A stretch of 64,000 nt of DNA from a beta proteobacterium CB (GCA_000342265.1 CP004348.1:558001-622000), one strand, 5' to 3'. Numbered from the stretch's first letter, positions 1-8,575 are shown. The notes: generated from the sequence alone by a model not told the origin. Program-made: numbers and translations.

Positions 1-128
1 CCACCATAGCCACCACCTATGACTAAGATTTCCGCTTTTTGTAAAGTGGCTGCTTTTGTTTGGCTAGATAGTCCTGCAAGTAGACCTACTGCTGCAGCGC
101 TCTGACCTATAAAATGTCGACGATCCAT
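1..128 (-). CDS. fccB: Tat-exported FAD-dependent flavoprotein, flavocytochrome c sulfide dehydrogenase-like flavin subunit (N-terminus only)
   Basis: Reading the minus strand from the ATG at 126-128 gives 42 codons before the window ends. The sequence begins MDRRHFIGQSAAAVGLLAG, a twin-arginine type signal (RRHFI), and continues to ILVIGGGYGG, the GxGxxG dinucleotide-binding start of an FAD/NAD(P) oxidoreductase. A strong AGGAGG site lies just before the ATG. It starts 9 nt after the stop of a one-heme cytochrome c, so the pair resembles the cytochrome and flavin subunits of flavocytochrome c sulfide dehydrogenase. Only the N-terminus is visible, so the substrate is inferred from the neighbour; another periplasmic flavoprotein partner is possible. 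Confidence 0.6.
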   Translation of the reverse strand, partial: MDRRHFIGQSAAAVGLLAGLSSQTKAATLQKAEILVIGGGYG

Positions 129-137
129 GGCGCCTCC

Positions 138-467
138 TTATTGTTTTTTGCCAAGTTGATTGGCAATAGTAGTGAGTTGTTCATCGGTATAGCCTTTTGC
201 TAGTTGAGGCATGATCGTGCCTTCTAGTGCGCCACTCTTATAAGCTTTGAGTTTGGCGAGCATCTCTTGGCTGGTGAGATTATTGATGAGTGGCATACCA
301 CCATCAACTACGCCTTTGCCATCAGTGCCGTGACAATTGGCGCAGGTTGCAGCTAGGCCACGCTTATAGAGTTGGTCGGCCGTTTGTGCAAGGCTTAGCC
401 CGCTCCACTGGCTCAGGCCAATTAGGGTGCCGGCCACCAAAATAGGTTTTAGATACTTCACTCGCAT
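138..467 (-). CDS. Periplasmic class I cytochrome c (FccA-like)
   Basis: This 109-residue protein starts at the ATG preceded by GGAG. An in-frame extension upstream to 545 lacks signal-peptide character and is not favoured. Residues 1-28 form a Sec signal peptide ending SLAQ. The single heme site is CANCH (Cys42, Cys45, His46), and Met87 in the TIMPQL segment is the likely axial ligand, as in class I (c4/c553-like) cytochromes. The flavoprotein gene follows after 9 nt, so the two are probably co-transcribed and this protein passes electrons from the flavin subunit to the respiratory chain. Sulfide as the donor is inferred from known FccAB pairs. Confidence 0.8.
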   Translation of the reverse strand: MRVKYLKPILVAGTLIGLSQWSGLSLAQTADQLYKRGLAATCANCHGTDGKGVVDGGMPLINNLTSQEMLAKLKAYKSGALEGTIMPQLAKGYTDEQLTTIANQLGKKQ

Positions 468-615
468 AGGAATAGTCTCCGTCATACATACAGCTGTTCT
501 AAGGATGATGCTAATAGATCCTATCTTAATCAGATCGCGGTGCACTTGGTGGTTTTACTTAGACGGATTTTCAATAAGCTTAGAGCAAAAAACGAGGGTC
601 AGAGTCTCAATAGTT

Positions 616-643
616 TTGAGTGATTGGTCTTAAGACCTATAAA
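616..643 (+). promoter_or_regulatory. Candidate sigma-70 promoter with a 12-bp palindrome in its spacer
   Basis: TTGAGT (616-621) and TATAAA (638-643) are separated by 16 bp. The spacer contains the perfect palindrome GGTCTTAAGACC at 626-637, a possible operator. The expected transcription start near 650 falls almost at the ATG at 652, and no ribosome-binding site is visible, so the mRNA may be leaderless. Confidence 0.45.
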
Positions 644-651
644 CTATCGAT

Positions 652-2373
652 ATGCGAGGCTCTTTTACCTATCGAAACATATTTTTCATCCTACTTCTAG
701 GTGTATTCACCTATTTGTATGGTTTAGATAGCCGCTTTGCTCCTAAGAATGGTGATGAGTATCCCTACATGCACATCGTGAGAATGACTGCAGATACTGG
801 GGCTTGGTTACCCCTGCAGTCTGAGATGGACGGTATAAAAAACACTAAACCACCTTTAGTGTTTTGGGAGGGAATTGCTAGCACAGGTTGGGGGCAGGAT
901 TGGACGCTCTTGGCGCTACGTTGGCCCAGTGTCTTTTATACAGGCTTAACGGCATTTTTCTTATTTCTTGCCGTGGCCCGTTTTAGCGGTAAAAAGCAGA
1001 TTGGATTGCTGGCGGGATTGGTGTGGCTTTCCTTTTTTGCGACCTATCGTTATGGTCGGCCATTTTTGACTGATCCTCCTGAAGTATTTTGGCTGAGCTT
1101 GCCATTCTTTGCCTTGCTGTATTGGGGTAGAGCTGCCTTTGAATCCAAGCTTTTGTTTCCGGTGTTAGCTGGCGCCTCTTTTGGTATGGCATTACTGTCA
1201 AAGTCTTTTGCATATATTGTTCCTGCCGCATTTGCTTTGAGCTTGTTTTACTGGCGCTGGCGTGAGTGGAGTCTGCCTAAAGTCTTATTGCAAGACTTGT
1301 ATAAAGTGATTTTGATTGCCACATTGGCTCTAGGTGTGTTTGCCCTCTGGTTTGTGCTCGACCCATTTCCGGAGGCGGTTTGGAAAGAATTTGTTCTAGG
1401 TGAGAATGCTGGCAAGTTCGAGGCTCGTAGCTCTAACTATCTTGCGGATTTAGTGCGTGGTGGCGATAGCATTTGGATGCTGGCTTTAACGACACTTGCC
1501 AATGCTGGATTATTCACTTTTGTTTTGATTTCTGCTTTGCTTCAATGTTGGAGAGAGCGTCGTTTTATTTCGCTTGAAGAGAGCTTATTGCTACTCCTGG
1601 CTTTAGCATTTTTTATTGTGTTTAGCTTGCCAAGTCAGCGCTCTGGTCGATACCTGCTGCCGGTGATGCCGGCATTTGCCGCTTTAATTGCGATGTATTG
1701 GGATCGATTGCCTTTATGGGGATTTCGGATTGCAATGTCATTGCAGTTGATCTTGCTTTCTGCGCTGTCTTGGCTTGGTGGCAACTTACAGTTATCGAAT
1801 TTCTTGGGTCAGCCTGGCATTTGGAGCTATTCTCCTTGGCACTGGGGTTTCATGGGAGCTTCAATTGCCTTAATACTGCTCGGTATATTTAATCGAGAGC
1901 GGAGTAAAGCAATCGCTTTGGCTGGATGTTTTCTTTGCTACTGCGCGCTTACTAGTAGCCTGTCTCCCTTAGAGGGCTCTTTGGGTCGATATTCGCAATC
2001 TACCATTCAGGATGTTGCTGGAAAAGATGTTTGGGTGCCTTGTGACTATCGGGCCAAGGATGAGGAGTATCGACTCTTATTACCGGGTGCGATATTGCAT
2101 GGCTACTTAGCGAAGGATGCTGGCCAAATTGATTTACTAAGCAGCGCTTACCCGTTGCTTGCGGCGCAGTCAGCAATAGGTGTTGATCCTGTTCTTTGCG
2201 AATCTTGCAAGATCGTGGGTAAACGTATGGAAATGCGAGCCCGTCATTCTGAGGCTGAAATTCAAGCAATGCTCAGAGGCCACATCGGAGAGTACCTATT
2301 TGTGAATGAATATTTAATTTCTACGCCAGCAACGATTGCGTTGCCATTAATGGGTAAGGATGCTTGTCGATGA
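652..2373 (+). CDS. ArnT-like membrane glycosyltransferase (GT39/PMT superfamily)
   Basis: The 573-residue protein has about 11-12 hydrophobic segments across most of its length. Its first periplasmic loop carries NGDEYPYM near residues 33-40, the acidic DE motif typical of ArnT/PMT-type GT-C enzymes, followed by a TKPPLVFW segment like the KPPL of ArnT. Such enzymes move a sugar from a polyprenyl-phosphate donor to lipid A, a lipid or a protein on the periplasmic face of the inner membrane. No aminoarabinose genes are near, so the sugar and acceptor are unknown. It overlaps the sialidase-like gene by ATGA, so the two are translationally coupled. The start lacks a ribosome-binding site. Confidence 0.82.
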   Translation: MRGSFTYRNIFFILLLGVFTYLYGLDSRFAPKNGDEYPYMHIVRMTADTGAWLPLQSEMDGIKNTKPPLVFWEGIASTGWGQDWTLLALRWPSVFYTGLTAFFLFLAVARFSGKKQIGLLAGLVWLSFFATYRYGRPFLTDPPEVFWLSLPFFALLYWGRAAFESKLLFPVLAGASFGMALLSKSFAYIVPAAFALSLFYWRWREWSLPKVLLQDLYKVILIATLALGVFALWFVLDPFPEAVWKEFVLGENAGKFEARSSNYLADLVRGGDSIWMLALTTLANAGLFTFVLISALLQCWRERRFISLEESLLLLLALAFFIVFSLPSQRSGRYLLPVMPAFAALIAMYWDRLPLWGFRIAMSLQLILLSALSWLGGNLQLSNFLGQPGIWSYSPWHWGFMGASIALILLGIFNRERSKAIALAGCFLCYCALTSSLSPLEGSLGRYSQSTIQDVAGKDVWVPCDYRAKDEEYRLLLPGAILHGYLAKDAGQIDLLSSAYPLLAAQSAIGVDPVLCESCKIVGKRMEMRARHSEAEIQAMLRGHIGEYLFVNEYLISTPATIALPLMGKDACR

Positions 2374-3617
2374 GCCGTGTTATTGCTTTTTGTTTTTTAT
2401 TGCTTGCTTCAGTGCTGGGTTATCTGCACATTGATAGTCGTCCAACTTGGGCGCCGTTCGCAAGTGACTCTTTAGTTGGCAATACGAATCAACCAGATGA
2501 TGCACCGGAATCGACTGAAATCAGCAAGCCGGTAAAAAATCTTAAAAATACTGGGCTAGTAAAACCTACTCAGCCAAGTCTGCGGGCCGATTGGTTGCCG
2601 GATACCGGGGCGCCTTCAGTACACGCCGCCTCCCTAATCGCGCTTAAGGATGGCGCAGTGAGGGCGTTCTGGTTTGCAGGGAGTCGAGAAGGTGCGCCAG
2701 ATGTAGTAATCAATACAGCGGTCTTTGATCCGCGGGCATCTAGGTGGGGTTCACCAACTGTTGTAATGGATCGCGTCAGTGCCGAGAAAGGTTTGTCCCG
2801 CTACATTGCTAAATTAGGCAACCCTGTTCCCGCAAGAATGGCTGATGGTCGCATGCAGTTATTTTTTGTGACTGTATCTATAGGGGGCTGGGCAGGCAGC
2901 TCAATCTCTTCAATGATTTCAGATGATGAAGGTTTAACTTGGGATCGACCTCAGCGACTCATTAGCTCACCATTGATTAATCTCAGCACCTTAGTAAAGT
3001 CTCCAGCAGTTTCATTTACAGATGGGCGTCTTGGCCTGCCGGCATATCACGAATGGATTGGTCGCTTTGGTGAGTTCCTCAGAATCGAAGCGAGTCAAGT
3101 GATTGATAAACGACGTATGAGCTCAGGTAGGGGTGCGATTCAGCCTGTACTCTTTGCGGATGGTCCGCAAGAGGCAAGTGCTTTTTTCCGCCAAACTCGG
3201 TCAAGTTCTCAAGCCAAGCAAATTCCGGTAAGTGAAACTAAGGATGCTGGGCAGTCCTGGGTGGTAACAAAAGATCTCGAGATTCCCAATCCCAATTCTG
3301 CTGTTGCGGCACTTACTCTAGCCAGCGGCGCTAGATTGATGGTGCTCAATAATATTGAGGCAGGGCGCTATCGCCTGGTGATGGTAATGCGTGAATCAAA
3401 TTCCTCCCAATGGCAGGTGGTACAGCTTATTGAGGATGATGAGTCTTTGGTAAACAATCAGCATCGAGAATTCTCTTACCCGTATTTAATCTCTGCCAAT
3501 GGCGAAGATGCTCATCTTGTCTATACCTGGAATAGGCAAAAGATTAAGCATGTTTATTTTCCGGCAAACTGGTTTAAGCATGCCTCAAGCAATCTCAAAG
3601 AAAAGGAAGTGCAATGA
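2370..3617 (+). CDS. Sialidase-fold (BNR/Asp-box) exported protein
   Basis: The ATG at 2370 overlaps the stop of the glycosyltransferase gene (ATGA) and is preferred to the TTG at 2364, giving 415 residues. The first 20 residues are a hydrophobic signal or anchor. The body has Asp-box type turns (SDDEGLTWDRP and the degenerate TKDAGQSW) and reads like the BNR_2 sialidase group. These are six-bladed propellers that may cleave sialic or other sugar residues or just bind glycans. Coupling to a GT39 enzyme and a membrane protein suggests that all three act on one periplasmic or surface glycan. Catalysis is not proven, since I could not place the arginine triad. Confidence 0.72.
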   Translation: MSRVIAFCFLLLASVLGYLHIDSRPTWAPFASDSLVGNTNQPDDAPESTEISKPVKNLKNTGLVKPTQPSLRADWLPDTGAPSVHAASLIALKDGAVRAFWFAGSREGAPDVVINTAVFDPRASRWGSPTVVMDRVSAEKGLSRYIAKLGNPVPARMADGRMQLFFVTVSIGGWAGSSISSMISDDEGLTWDRPQRLISSPLINLSTLVKSPAVSFTDGRLGLPAYHEWIGRFGEFLRIEASQVIDKRRMSSGRGAIQPVLFADGPQEASAFFRQTRSSSQAKQIPVSETKDAGQSWVVTKDLEIPNPNSAVAALTLASGARLMVLNNIEAGRYRLVMVMRESNSSQWQVVQLIEDDESLVNNQHREFSYPYLISANGEDAHLVYTWNRQKIKHVYFPANWFKHASSNLKEKEVQ

Positions 3618-4237
3618 TGACTCCATATTTGCAAATCATTGCCTTGTTTGAAATGTCGCTGACTTGTGCGGTAGTGCTGATTATTCTTCTGCAAAAAGTA
3701 TCCTCAATAGAGATCCCGTTTGCCATTCGCCTAGTTGCAGTTTTGTTATTGGGCAATCTATTCTTCTGGCCCCTAGGAATGTCGCTTGAATTACCTTTAT
3801 CTGGGTATGTGCGCGGTGTTACTGGTGAACTCAGTGTTGTCACTATGCTCTTATTGTGGGGATCCATATTGCCTACTGCAAAAAAGACGCCACTTGGATT
3901 TAAGGTGCCATTGGCGGTGATTGCGATAGCGTTTTATCCCTTGGCTCTTGGGTTTGGGATGGTGGATCCCTACGCGTGGGGCTATGGCTCTATTGCACTT
4001 TTGGTTGCCGTTATTCTCTTTGCTATTGGCTGCGGCCTTGCTGGCTGGATGAAGGGTGTCTGGATTATTTCTTTTGCGATTATGGCTTGGGCGGCCCATT
4101 GGCACGAATCTACAAATCTCTGGGACTATCTACTCGATCCATTCTTGGCGATTTGGGCGCTGCTAGCCATCCTGAATGCAATTTACCTCAAGCGTCGTGA
4201 AAAGGCGCAGTCGGGCTACCTCTTCAGAGCGGGTTGA
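3614..4237 (+). CDS. Polytopic inner-membrane protein of unknown function
   Basis: The gene starts at an ATGATGA overlap with the sialidase-like gene. The 207-residue product has roughly six or seven hydrophobic helices and a basic C-terminus (LKRREK). I recognise no family motif. It is the last gene of the three-gene operon and is followed by a strong terminator at 4276. Overlap coupling suggests it works with the glycosyltransferase and sialidase-like proteins, perhaps as an assembly or lipid-carrier partner; that role is inferred from position only. Confidence 0.7.
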   Translation: MMTPYLQIIALFEMSLTCAVVLIILLQKVSSIEIPFAIRLVAVLLLGNLFFWPLGMSLELPLSGYVRGVTGELSVVTMLLLWGSILPTAKKTPLGFKVPLAVIAIAFYPLALGFGMVDPYAWGYGSIALLVAVILFAIGCGLAGWMKGVWIISFAIMAWAAHWHESTNLWDYLLDPFLAIWALLAILNAIYLKRREKAQSGYLFRAG

Positions 4238-4275
4238 TGATTCCTAAGTTATTTGCCCAGTGAATTTTAGGTAAC

Positions 4276-4305
4276 AAAAAAGCCAGCAGATCGCTGGCTT
4301 TTTTG
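4276..4305. terminator. Bidirectional rho-independent terminator
   Basis: AAAAAAGCCAGC, a short loop and GCTGGCTTTTTT form a perfect stem with A and T tracts on both sides. It lies between the convergent ends of the membrane-protein gene and the Bug-family gene and can stop both. Confidence 0.9.
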
Positions 4306-4324
4306 TTGACCGCTATTCCAAGAA

Positions 4325-5317
4325 TTAATCTGGAATATTGGCTTTACGAATAACTGGACCCCAGACGTTGATTTCTTTCTCAAGATGATCTTTGAGGCCT
4401 TTTGCAGAAACCTTCTCTGCTGGCACGATATCAATGTTGGCATCTTCTAAGCGCTTCTTCACATCAGGTGTATTCAATGCTTTCTTTAGGGCAGCATTGA
4501 TTTTGTCCAAGATTGGCTGTGGAACGCCTTTTGGAGTGTATACGCCATGCCAAACTTTAACTTCAAAACCTTTGAGGCCTTGTTCGTTCAAAGTTGGAAC
4601 GTTAGGAATTGCAGGCAAACGCTTCATAGTAGTTGTGCCAAATGCTTTTACACGGCCATCCTTGATGTAAGGAATGGTTTGTGTAGTTTGGTCGCACAAG
4701 AGATCAACCTGACCACCTAAAAGGTCTGTCAAAGCAGGACCAGTTCCTTTGTAAGGAATGTTGGTCAGCTTAACGCCCAGACGACTTTGGAACAACAGGC
4801 CGCATAGTTGTGATACTGCGCCAGGACCAGCATTAGCCATTGTTACTTTTGAGCCGTTAGCCTTGATGTAGGCTTCTAGCTCTTTAAAGTTATTTGCTGG
4901 CAAATCCTTTTTACCGAGCAATACCATTGGTACGTCAGCAACTTGGCCGATGTACTCAAAGCTCGCCATTGGATCGTAGGGGAGCTTGTCGTACAACGCA
5001 TTTGCTGTAGCCATACCCATGTGGTGAATGTAGATGGTGTAGCCGTCTGGGGCAGCGCGAGCAACCTTGGTGGAGGCAATCGTGCCGCCAGCGCCAGGTA
5101 CGTTTTCAACAACCACTGTTTGACCAAGAGCTTGACCCATTGGCACCGCAATTAAGCGTGCGATCGAGTCAGTTGGTCCACCGGCTGCAAAAGGAACAAC
5201 CAAGGAAATAGATTTTGTTGGCCAATCTTTTTGAGCTGATGCAATATTGCTGCCCAATAAAGTGCCGGCACTCACAACTGCAGCAATCCCAGCGAAAAGG
5301 GTTTTCTTTAATTTCAT
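4325..5317 (-). CDS. Bug-family tripartite tricarboxylate transporter substrate-binding protein (TctC-like)
   Basis: The 330-residue protein has a signal peptide (residues 1-28, ending IASAQ) and then the standard Bug fold: WPTKSISLVVPFAAGGPTD near the N-terminus, a YTIYIHHMG strand, and a C-terminal EKVSAKGL-type helix. Bug proteins bind carboxylates in the periplasm and deliver them to TctAB-type permeases. No tctA or tctB gene is nearby, as is common for the expanded Bug families of Burkholderiales. It is the last gene of a same-strand group holding acyl-CoA hydratase-like and lyase-like genes, so a branched C5 dicarboxylate such as itaconate, mesaconate or citramalate is a reasonable ligand (inference). 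Confidence 0.88.
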   Translation of the reverse strand: MKLKKTLFAGIAAVVSAGTLLGSNIASAQKDWPTKSISLVVPFAAGGPTDSIARLIAVPMGQALGQTVVVENVPGAGGTIASTKVARAAPDGYTIYIHHMGMATANALYDKLPYDPMASFEYIGQVADVPMVLLGKKDLPANNFKELEAYIKANGSKVTMANAGPGAVSQLCGLLFQSRLGVKLTNIPYKGTGPALTDLLGGQVDLLCDQTTQTIPYIKDGRVKAFGTTTMKRLPAIPNVPTLNEQGLKGFEVKVWHGVYTPKGVPQPILDKINAALKKALNTPDVKKRLEDANIDIVPAEKVSAKGLKDHLEKEINVWGPVIRKANIPD

Positions 5318-5376
5318 TTAAGTCTCCGTTAATGTGTAATGCGTGCTAATTTTGCCACCTTTAAATACTATCGGCT

Positions 5377-6222
5377 TTAGGGTTTACCAGCAATAGCGAG
5401 TGTTCTTTGGGCTAGCAAGACAACTGGACGGTCAATCATGCGGCCATCTAGCTTGACTGCGCCACCTTTGGATGCTTTGTCAGCCTCAATGACGCGATGC
5501 GCCCATGAGACCTCGGCGGCAGTAGGCATAAAGGAATCCTTGACCAGGGAAACCTGCTTTGGATGAATGCAAAGCTTGCCACCAAACCCCATTCTTTTGG
5601 CCCGTTCAGCATCATCTGTGATACGTTCAATATTGTCGGTGGATGGGGTAACCCCATCAATTGGAGGGGCAATTTGGGCTAAGCGGGATGCCAACACAAT
5701 TTGAAAGCGCGCTGTTTGTAGCTCGGTTTCTTGTGCATCACACACCATTCCCAAGTCTGCTTGTAAATCAATATTGCCTAAGGCCAAACGTAGGACTTGT
5801 TCAGAGTTTGCGATTTCATTTAAGCGATCCAAGCCAATAGCGGTCTCAATCATTGGAATGATGGCTGTATTTGGCAGGATTTGGGCTGCACCATTAATTT
5901 GATCAAGGGATTCACTCTTGGGAATGAGTAGGCATGCTGCATCTAATTCTTGGACCAAGATGAGGTCTGCTGCATAAAACTGACTGCCTGGAGAATTTGA
6001 GCGAATGATCAGACGCTTTTTTTGTTCTGCGGTAAATGCAGGCCATGCCGCTCGTATCGCTGTTCGAGCCGATTCCTTGTCTTCCGCGGCTACTGCATCC
6101 TCTAAATCAATGATGACGCCATCGGCACCGCTATCTAGCGCTTTCGAAAAACGCTCAGGGCGAGTACCTGGAACAAATAAGAAGGTGCTACTAAAGCCAA
6201 TGGGGGTATCAAGTGGGTTCAT
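5377..6222 (-). CDS. CitE-like HpcH/HpaI-family lyase, probable citramalyl-CoA or related beta-hydroxyacyl-CoA lyase
   Basis: The 281-residue protein matches CitE-like enzymes: FLFVPGTRPERFSKAL at the N-terminus, DGVIIDLEDAV with the metal and CoA-site acids, MIETAIGL, LGNIDLQADLG, and a C-terminal MIDRPVVLLAQ helix. It stands alone without citD or citF, so it is not a citrate lyase subunit. Stand-alone members split malyl-CoA, beta-methylmalyl-CoA or citramalyl-CoA. The hydratase-like gene two positions upstream in the operon points to citramalyl-CoA cleavage to acetyl-CoA and pyruvate. Substrate choice is inference. Confidence 0.8.
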   Translation of the reverse strand: MNPLDTPIGFSSTFLFVPGTRPERFSKALDSGADGVIIDLEDAVAAEDKESARTAIRAAWPAFTAEQKKRLIIRSNSPGSQFYAADLILVQELDAACLLIPKSESLDQINGAAQILPNTAIIPMIETAIGLDRLNEIANSEQVLRLALGNIDLQADLGMVCDAQETELQTARFQIVLASRLAQIAPPIDGVTPSTDNIERITDDAERAKRMGFGGKLCIHPKQVSLVKDSFMPTAAEVSWAHRVIEADKASKGGAVKLDGRMIDRPVVLLAQRTLAIAGKP

Positions 6223-6274
6223 GTATGAGGCTCTATGAAATGCGAAGCAAAAAAGAAAAACAACGATTTGAAAA

Positions 6275-7645
6275 TTACGAGATCAGTAAACCTACCTTGG
6301 GCTGCTTGCGGATATTCCACAAGCGTTCTATTGCCGAACTCATTTCACTTGGTGTTGCGCCGCCACTAAATGCAGCAAGACGCATCGCCTTATCCGTAAT
6401 CTCAGCACGGCTCAAGGTGTTGCCAGGATCGCCTTTGGGTTCATCAACTCGACCTTCCAAGATTGCACCGTTTTGCAAATACACCTTCACTTTACCGATC
6501 CAGCGTTGGGGATAGGCGCTATCCACTTCTGAATCCAAGAGCATGGTGACGCGATCGCGGAATGCACAAATTTCTTGATCATGAAAATGCTGATCAAATT
6601 CCTGTAAGCCAGCAAATTGATAGTGGGCAACCAAGGCCAATACAGTTCCCATAGAGAACTTAGATTGGTGCACGGTAGCTGGGTCGGTTACCGGACCCAA
6701 AACATCAATTGCTCCTTGGTGAACCAAGGTTTCTACCTTAGTGATATCGCTTGGCTTGAGACTGTGCGACAACATCACTTGCAACAAAGCATCTGCAGCA
6801 GGATGCGTATGACGACATGAAGCGTGATACTTGAAGCTGGTCTCAGCAATAGTCCAGCGACTGCCCAATCGATCGGTTAGCTTGCTAGGATCTGCATCAC
6901 TGGACATACCAGCAGCCAAACCTTGCTTGCCTTCTAGGATGTGTTCAGCACCAGTAAAGCCCGATTGTGCCAAGTAGGCCGACATTAAGCCGGTTGAAGC
7001 GGCATGCGCCGTATGTAGTTGCTTGGAGTCAGCAGCATCGCGTAGGAATTCCCAAAGACCGGCAGACTGCGTTCCAGCAGAGCCAAAGGCATGCAGCATT
7101 TGGCTTGGATTGAGTTTAAGGAGATGGCCTACAGCAGCTGCTGCTGCTAGTGTGCCCGCAGTGCCTGTAGTGTGAAACGTTTTGTAGTGCGAACGACCTA
7201 AAAATTCACCAACCCGGATACCAACTTCATAGCCAACAACAGCGGCAACGAGAAGATCTTCACCTGAGGCACCAATTGTTTGTGCTGTTGCTAGTGCAGC
7301 AGGAAATACCACGGTAGCAGGATGGAATACGGAACCATTGTGAACATCATCTTGTTCAGCCACATGCGAAGCAGCTGCATTTGCAAGGGCGGTTAAAAAA
7401 GGGCTTGAGTTCTTACGGCTAATGAGGATTTCAGCGGGGCCGGGATTGGCGGCATTAAAGCCACCCATATTTTGCGCAAACTGCGTAATGGTCTCTACCG
7501 GTCTTGCACCTTTACCAGCAATCGCAGAACCAAACCAATCAACCAGCAAATCCTCAGTGCGTGCAATCACCTCTTCAGGAATATCACTAATTTTTAATTC
7601 AGCGGCAAAAGTTGCTAGGGCTTTGGATAAATGCGGAGTAGTCAT
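6275..7645 (-). CDS. MmgE/PrpD family protein
   Basis: The ATG at 7643-7645 is preceded by AGGA and opens a 456-residue protein of normal family length; a 24-residue upstream extension is arginine-rich and unlikely. It shows family landmarks: VDWFGSAIAGKGARP near the N-terminus, QDDVHNGSVFHP, VVVGYEVGIRVGE-like helices, and SFKYHASCRHTHPA. The family includes 2-methylcitrate dehydratase, cis-aconitate decarboxylase (which makes itaconate) and uncharacterised dehydratases. No prpB or prpC is nearby, so methylcitrate-cycle use is less likely than a role with the flanking CoA hydratase-like and lyase-like enzymes. The exact reaction cannot be set from sequence. Confidence 0.85.
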   Translation of the reverse strand: MTTPHLSKALATFAAELKISDIPEEVIARTEDLLVDWFGSAIAGKGARPVETITQFAQNMGGFNAANPGPAEILISRKNSSPFLTALANAAASHVAEQDDVHNGSVFHPATVVFPAALATAQTIGASGEDLLVAAVVGYEVGIRVGEFLGRSHYKTFHTTGTAGTLAAAAAVGHLLKLNPSQMLHAFGSAGTQSAGLWEFLRDAADSKQLHTAHAASTGLMSAYLAQSGFTGAEHILEGKQGLAAGMSSDADPSKLTDRLGSRWTIAETSFKYHASCRHTHPAADALLQVMLSHSLKPSDITKVETLVHQGAIDVLGPVTDPATVHQSKFSMGTVLALVAHYQFAGLQEFDQHFHDQEICAFRDRVTMLLDSEVDSAYPQRWIGKVKVYLQNGAILEGRVDEPKGDPGNTLSRAEITDKAMRLAAFSGGATPSEMSSAIERLWNIRKQPKVGLLIS

Positions 7646-7659
7646 TGAGTAAAAATTTC

Positions 7660-8544
7660 CTAAGCTAAAACTGCAGTGGCTTGCATGGTGAGCCAACCTT
7701 CGTGATCTTCGGCCCAAATGGAGATTGTTTTTCCAGAAGGATCGTTTTCGAGATCGGGTTTGGCGCTGACCTTAAAAATATTGATGTCAAAAGTAGGGCG
7801 AATGGCTCGGAATTCAAAGCTCTTCAACCTACAATCCGGAATACTTTGACGTACAAGATCAACTAATAGCGTTGCAATTAATGGACCATGAACAATTAAG
7901 CCGGGGTAGCCCTCAACCTGGGTAACGTATTGACGATCGTAATGAATGCGATGTCCATTAAATGTCAGCGCTGAGTAACGAAATAACAAAACATCATCAG
8001 GGGTAATTGTCTTGGACCAGGTGGCGCCAGTAGGTGCTGGGCTTGGTGCAACGGGCTTATCATCCGGGCCCGGAGCATCGCGATACACAATGTCATGCTC
8101 TTCTATGAGAGCCAAGCCATTTTGATTAGAAATGGCATGTTTCACCAATACGAAAATGAGGTCGCCAGTACGGCCTGCTTTGTGCGTAACAGATTCGATT
8201 CGAGAGACACGTTCGATCTCATCTCCGACCGCAAGAGGTGCTAACCACTCAACGCGACTGCCGGCCCACATACGGCGCGGCAATGGTACGGGAGGTAAAA
8301 AGCCGCCGCGCTTAGGATGGCCGTCTGGGCCAATTTCTGATTGCAATGCGCAGGGTAAAAAATAAAGCCAATGCCATAGCTCCGGCAGAAAAGTTCCGTC
8401 ATTCGGAGGGGGATCAGGTCGATCAAGCGTTGCCGATAAGGCTTTGACGGGTGCCGCTGTAACGATGTCTTGAAGAGTCTCGGTTTTACCGAGCCATTCT
8501 TGGAGATGGGTGATGGTTTGAGGTTCGATTCGCATAACTTCCAT
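7660..8544 (-). CDS. FAS1-like MaoC/hot-dog hydratase, mesaconyl-C4-CoA hydratase-like
   Basis: The 294-residue protein has an N-terminal FAS1-like dehydratase half with GFLPPVPLPRRMWAGSRVEW and a C-terminal hot-dog half with LTFNGHRIHYD and PGLIVHGPL. This layout is that of mesaconyl-C4-CoA hydratase (Meh) of the 3-hydroxypropionate bi-cycle and of HTD2-type acyl dehydratases. The hydrated product would be citramalyl-CoA, the substrate expected for the CitE-like lyase of the same operon. It ends 14 nt before the MmgE/PrpD start. ATG at 8544 and at 8535 are both possible starts. Confidence 0.78.
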   Translation of the reverse strand: MEVMRIEPQTITHLQEWLGKTETLQDIVTAAPVKALSATLDRPDPPPNDGTFLPELWHWLYFLPCALQSEIGPDGHPKRGGFLPPVPLPRRMWAGSRVEWLAPLAVGDEIERVSRIESVTHKAGRTGDLIFVLVKHAISNQNGLALIEEHDIVYRDAPGPDDKPVAPSPAPTGATWSKTITPDDVLLFRYSALTFNGHRIHYDRQYVTQVEGYPGLIVHGPLIATLLVDLVRQSIPDCRLKSFEFRAIRPTFDINIFKVSAKPDLENDPSGKTISIWAEDHEGWLTMQATAVLA

Positions 8545-8575
8545 TATGCCAATTTCAGCTCCAAAAGCGGTGGAG

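Noticed and set aside
427..633. 68-codon plus-strand frame over the start of the cytochrome c gene
   Set aside because: It is antisense to the cytochrome signal peptide and covers the GT39 promoter; the translation has no domain or ribosome site.
5377..6222. Citrate lyase beta subunit (CitE of the CitDEF complex)
   Set aside because: No citD, citF or ligase gene is adjacent; the stand-alone CitE-like class fits better.
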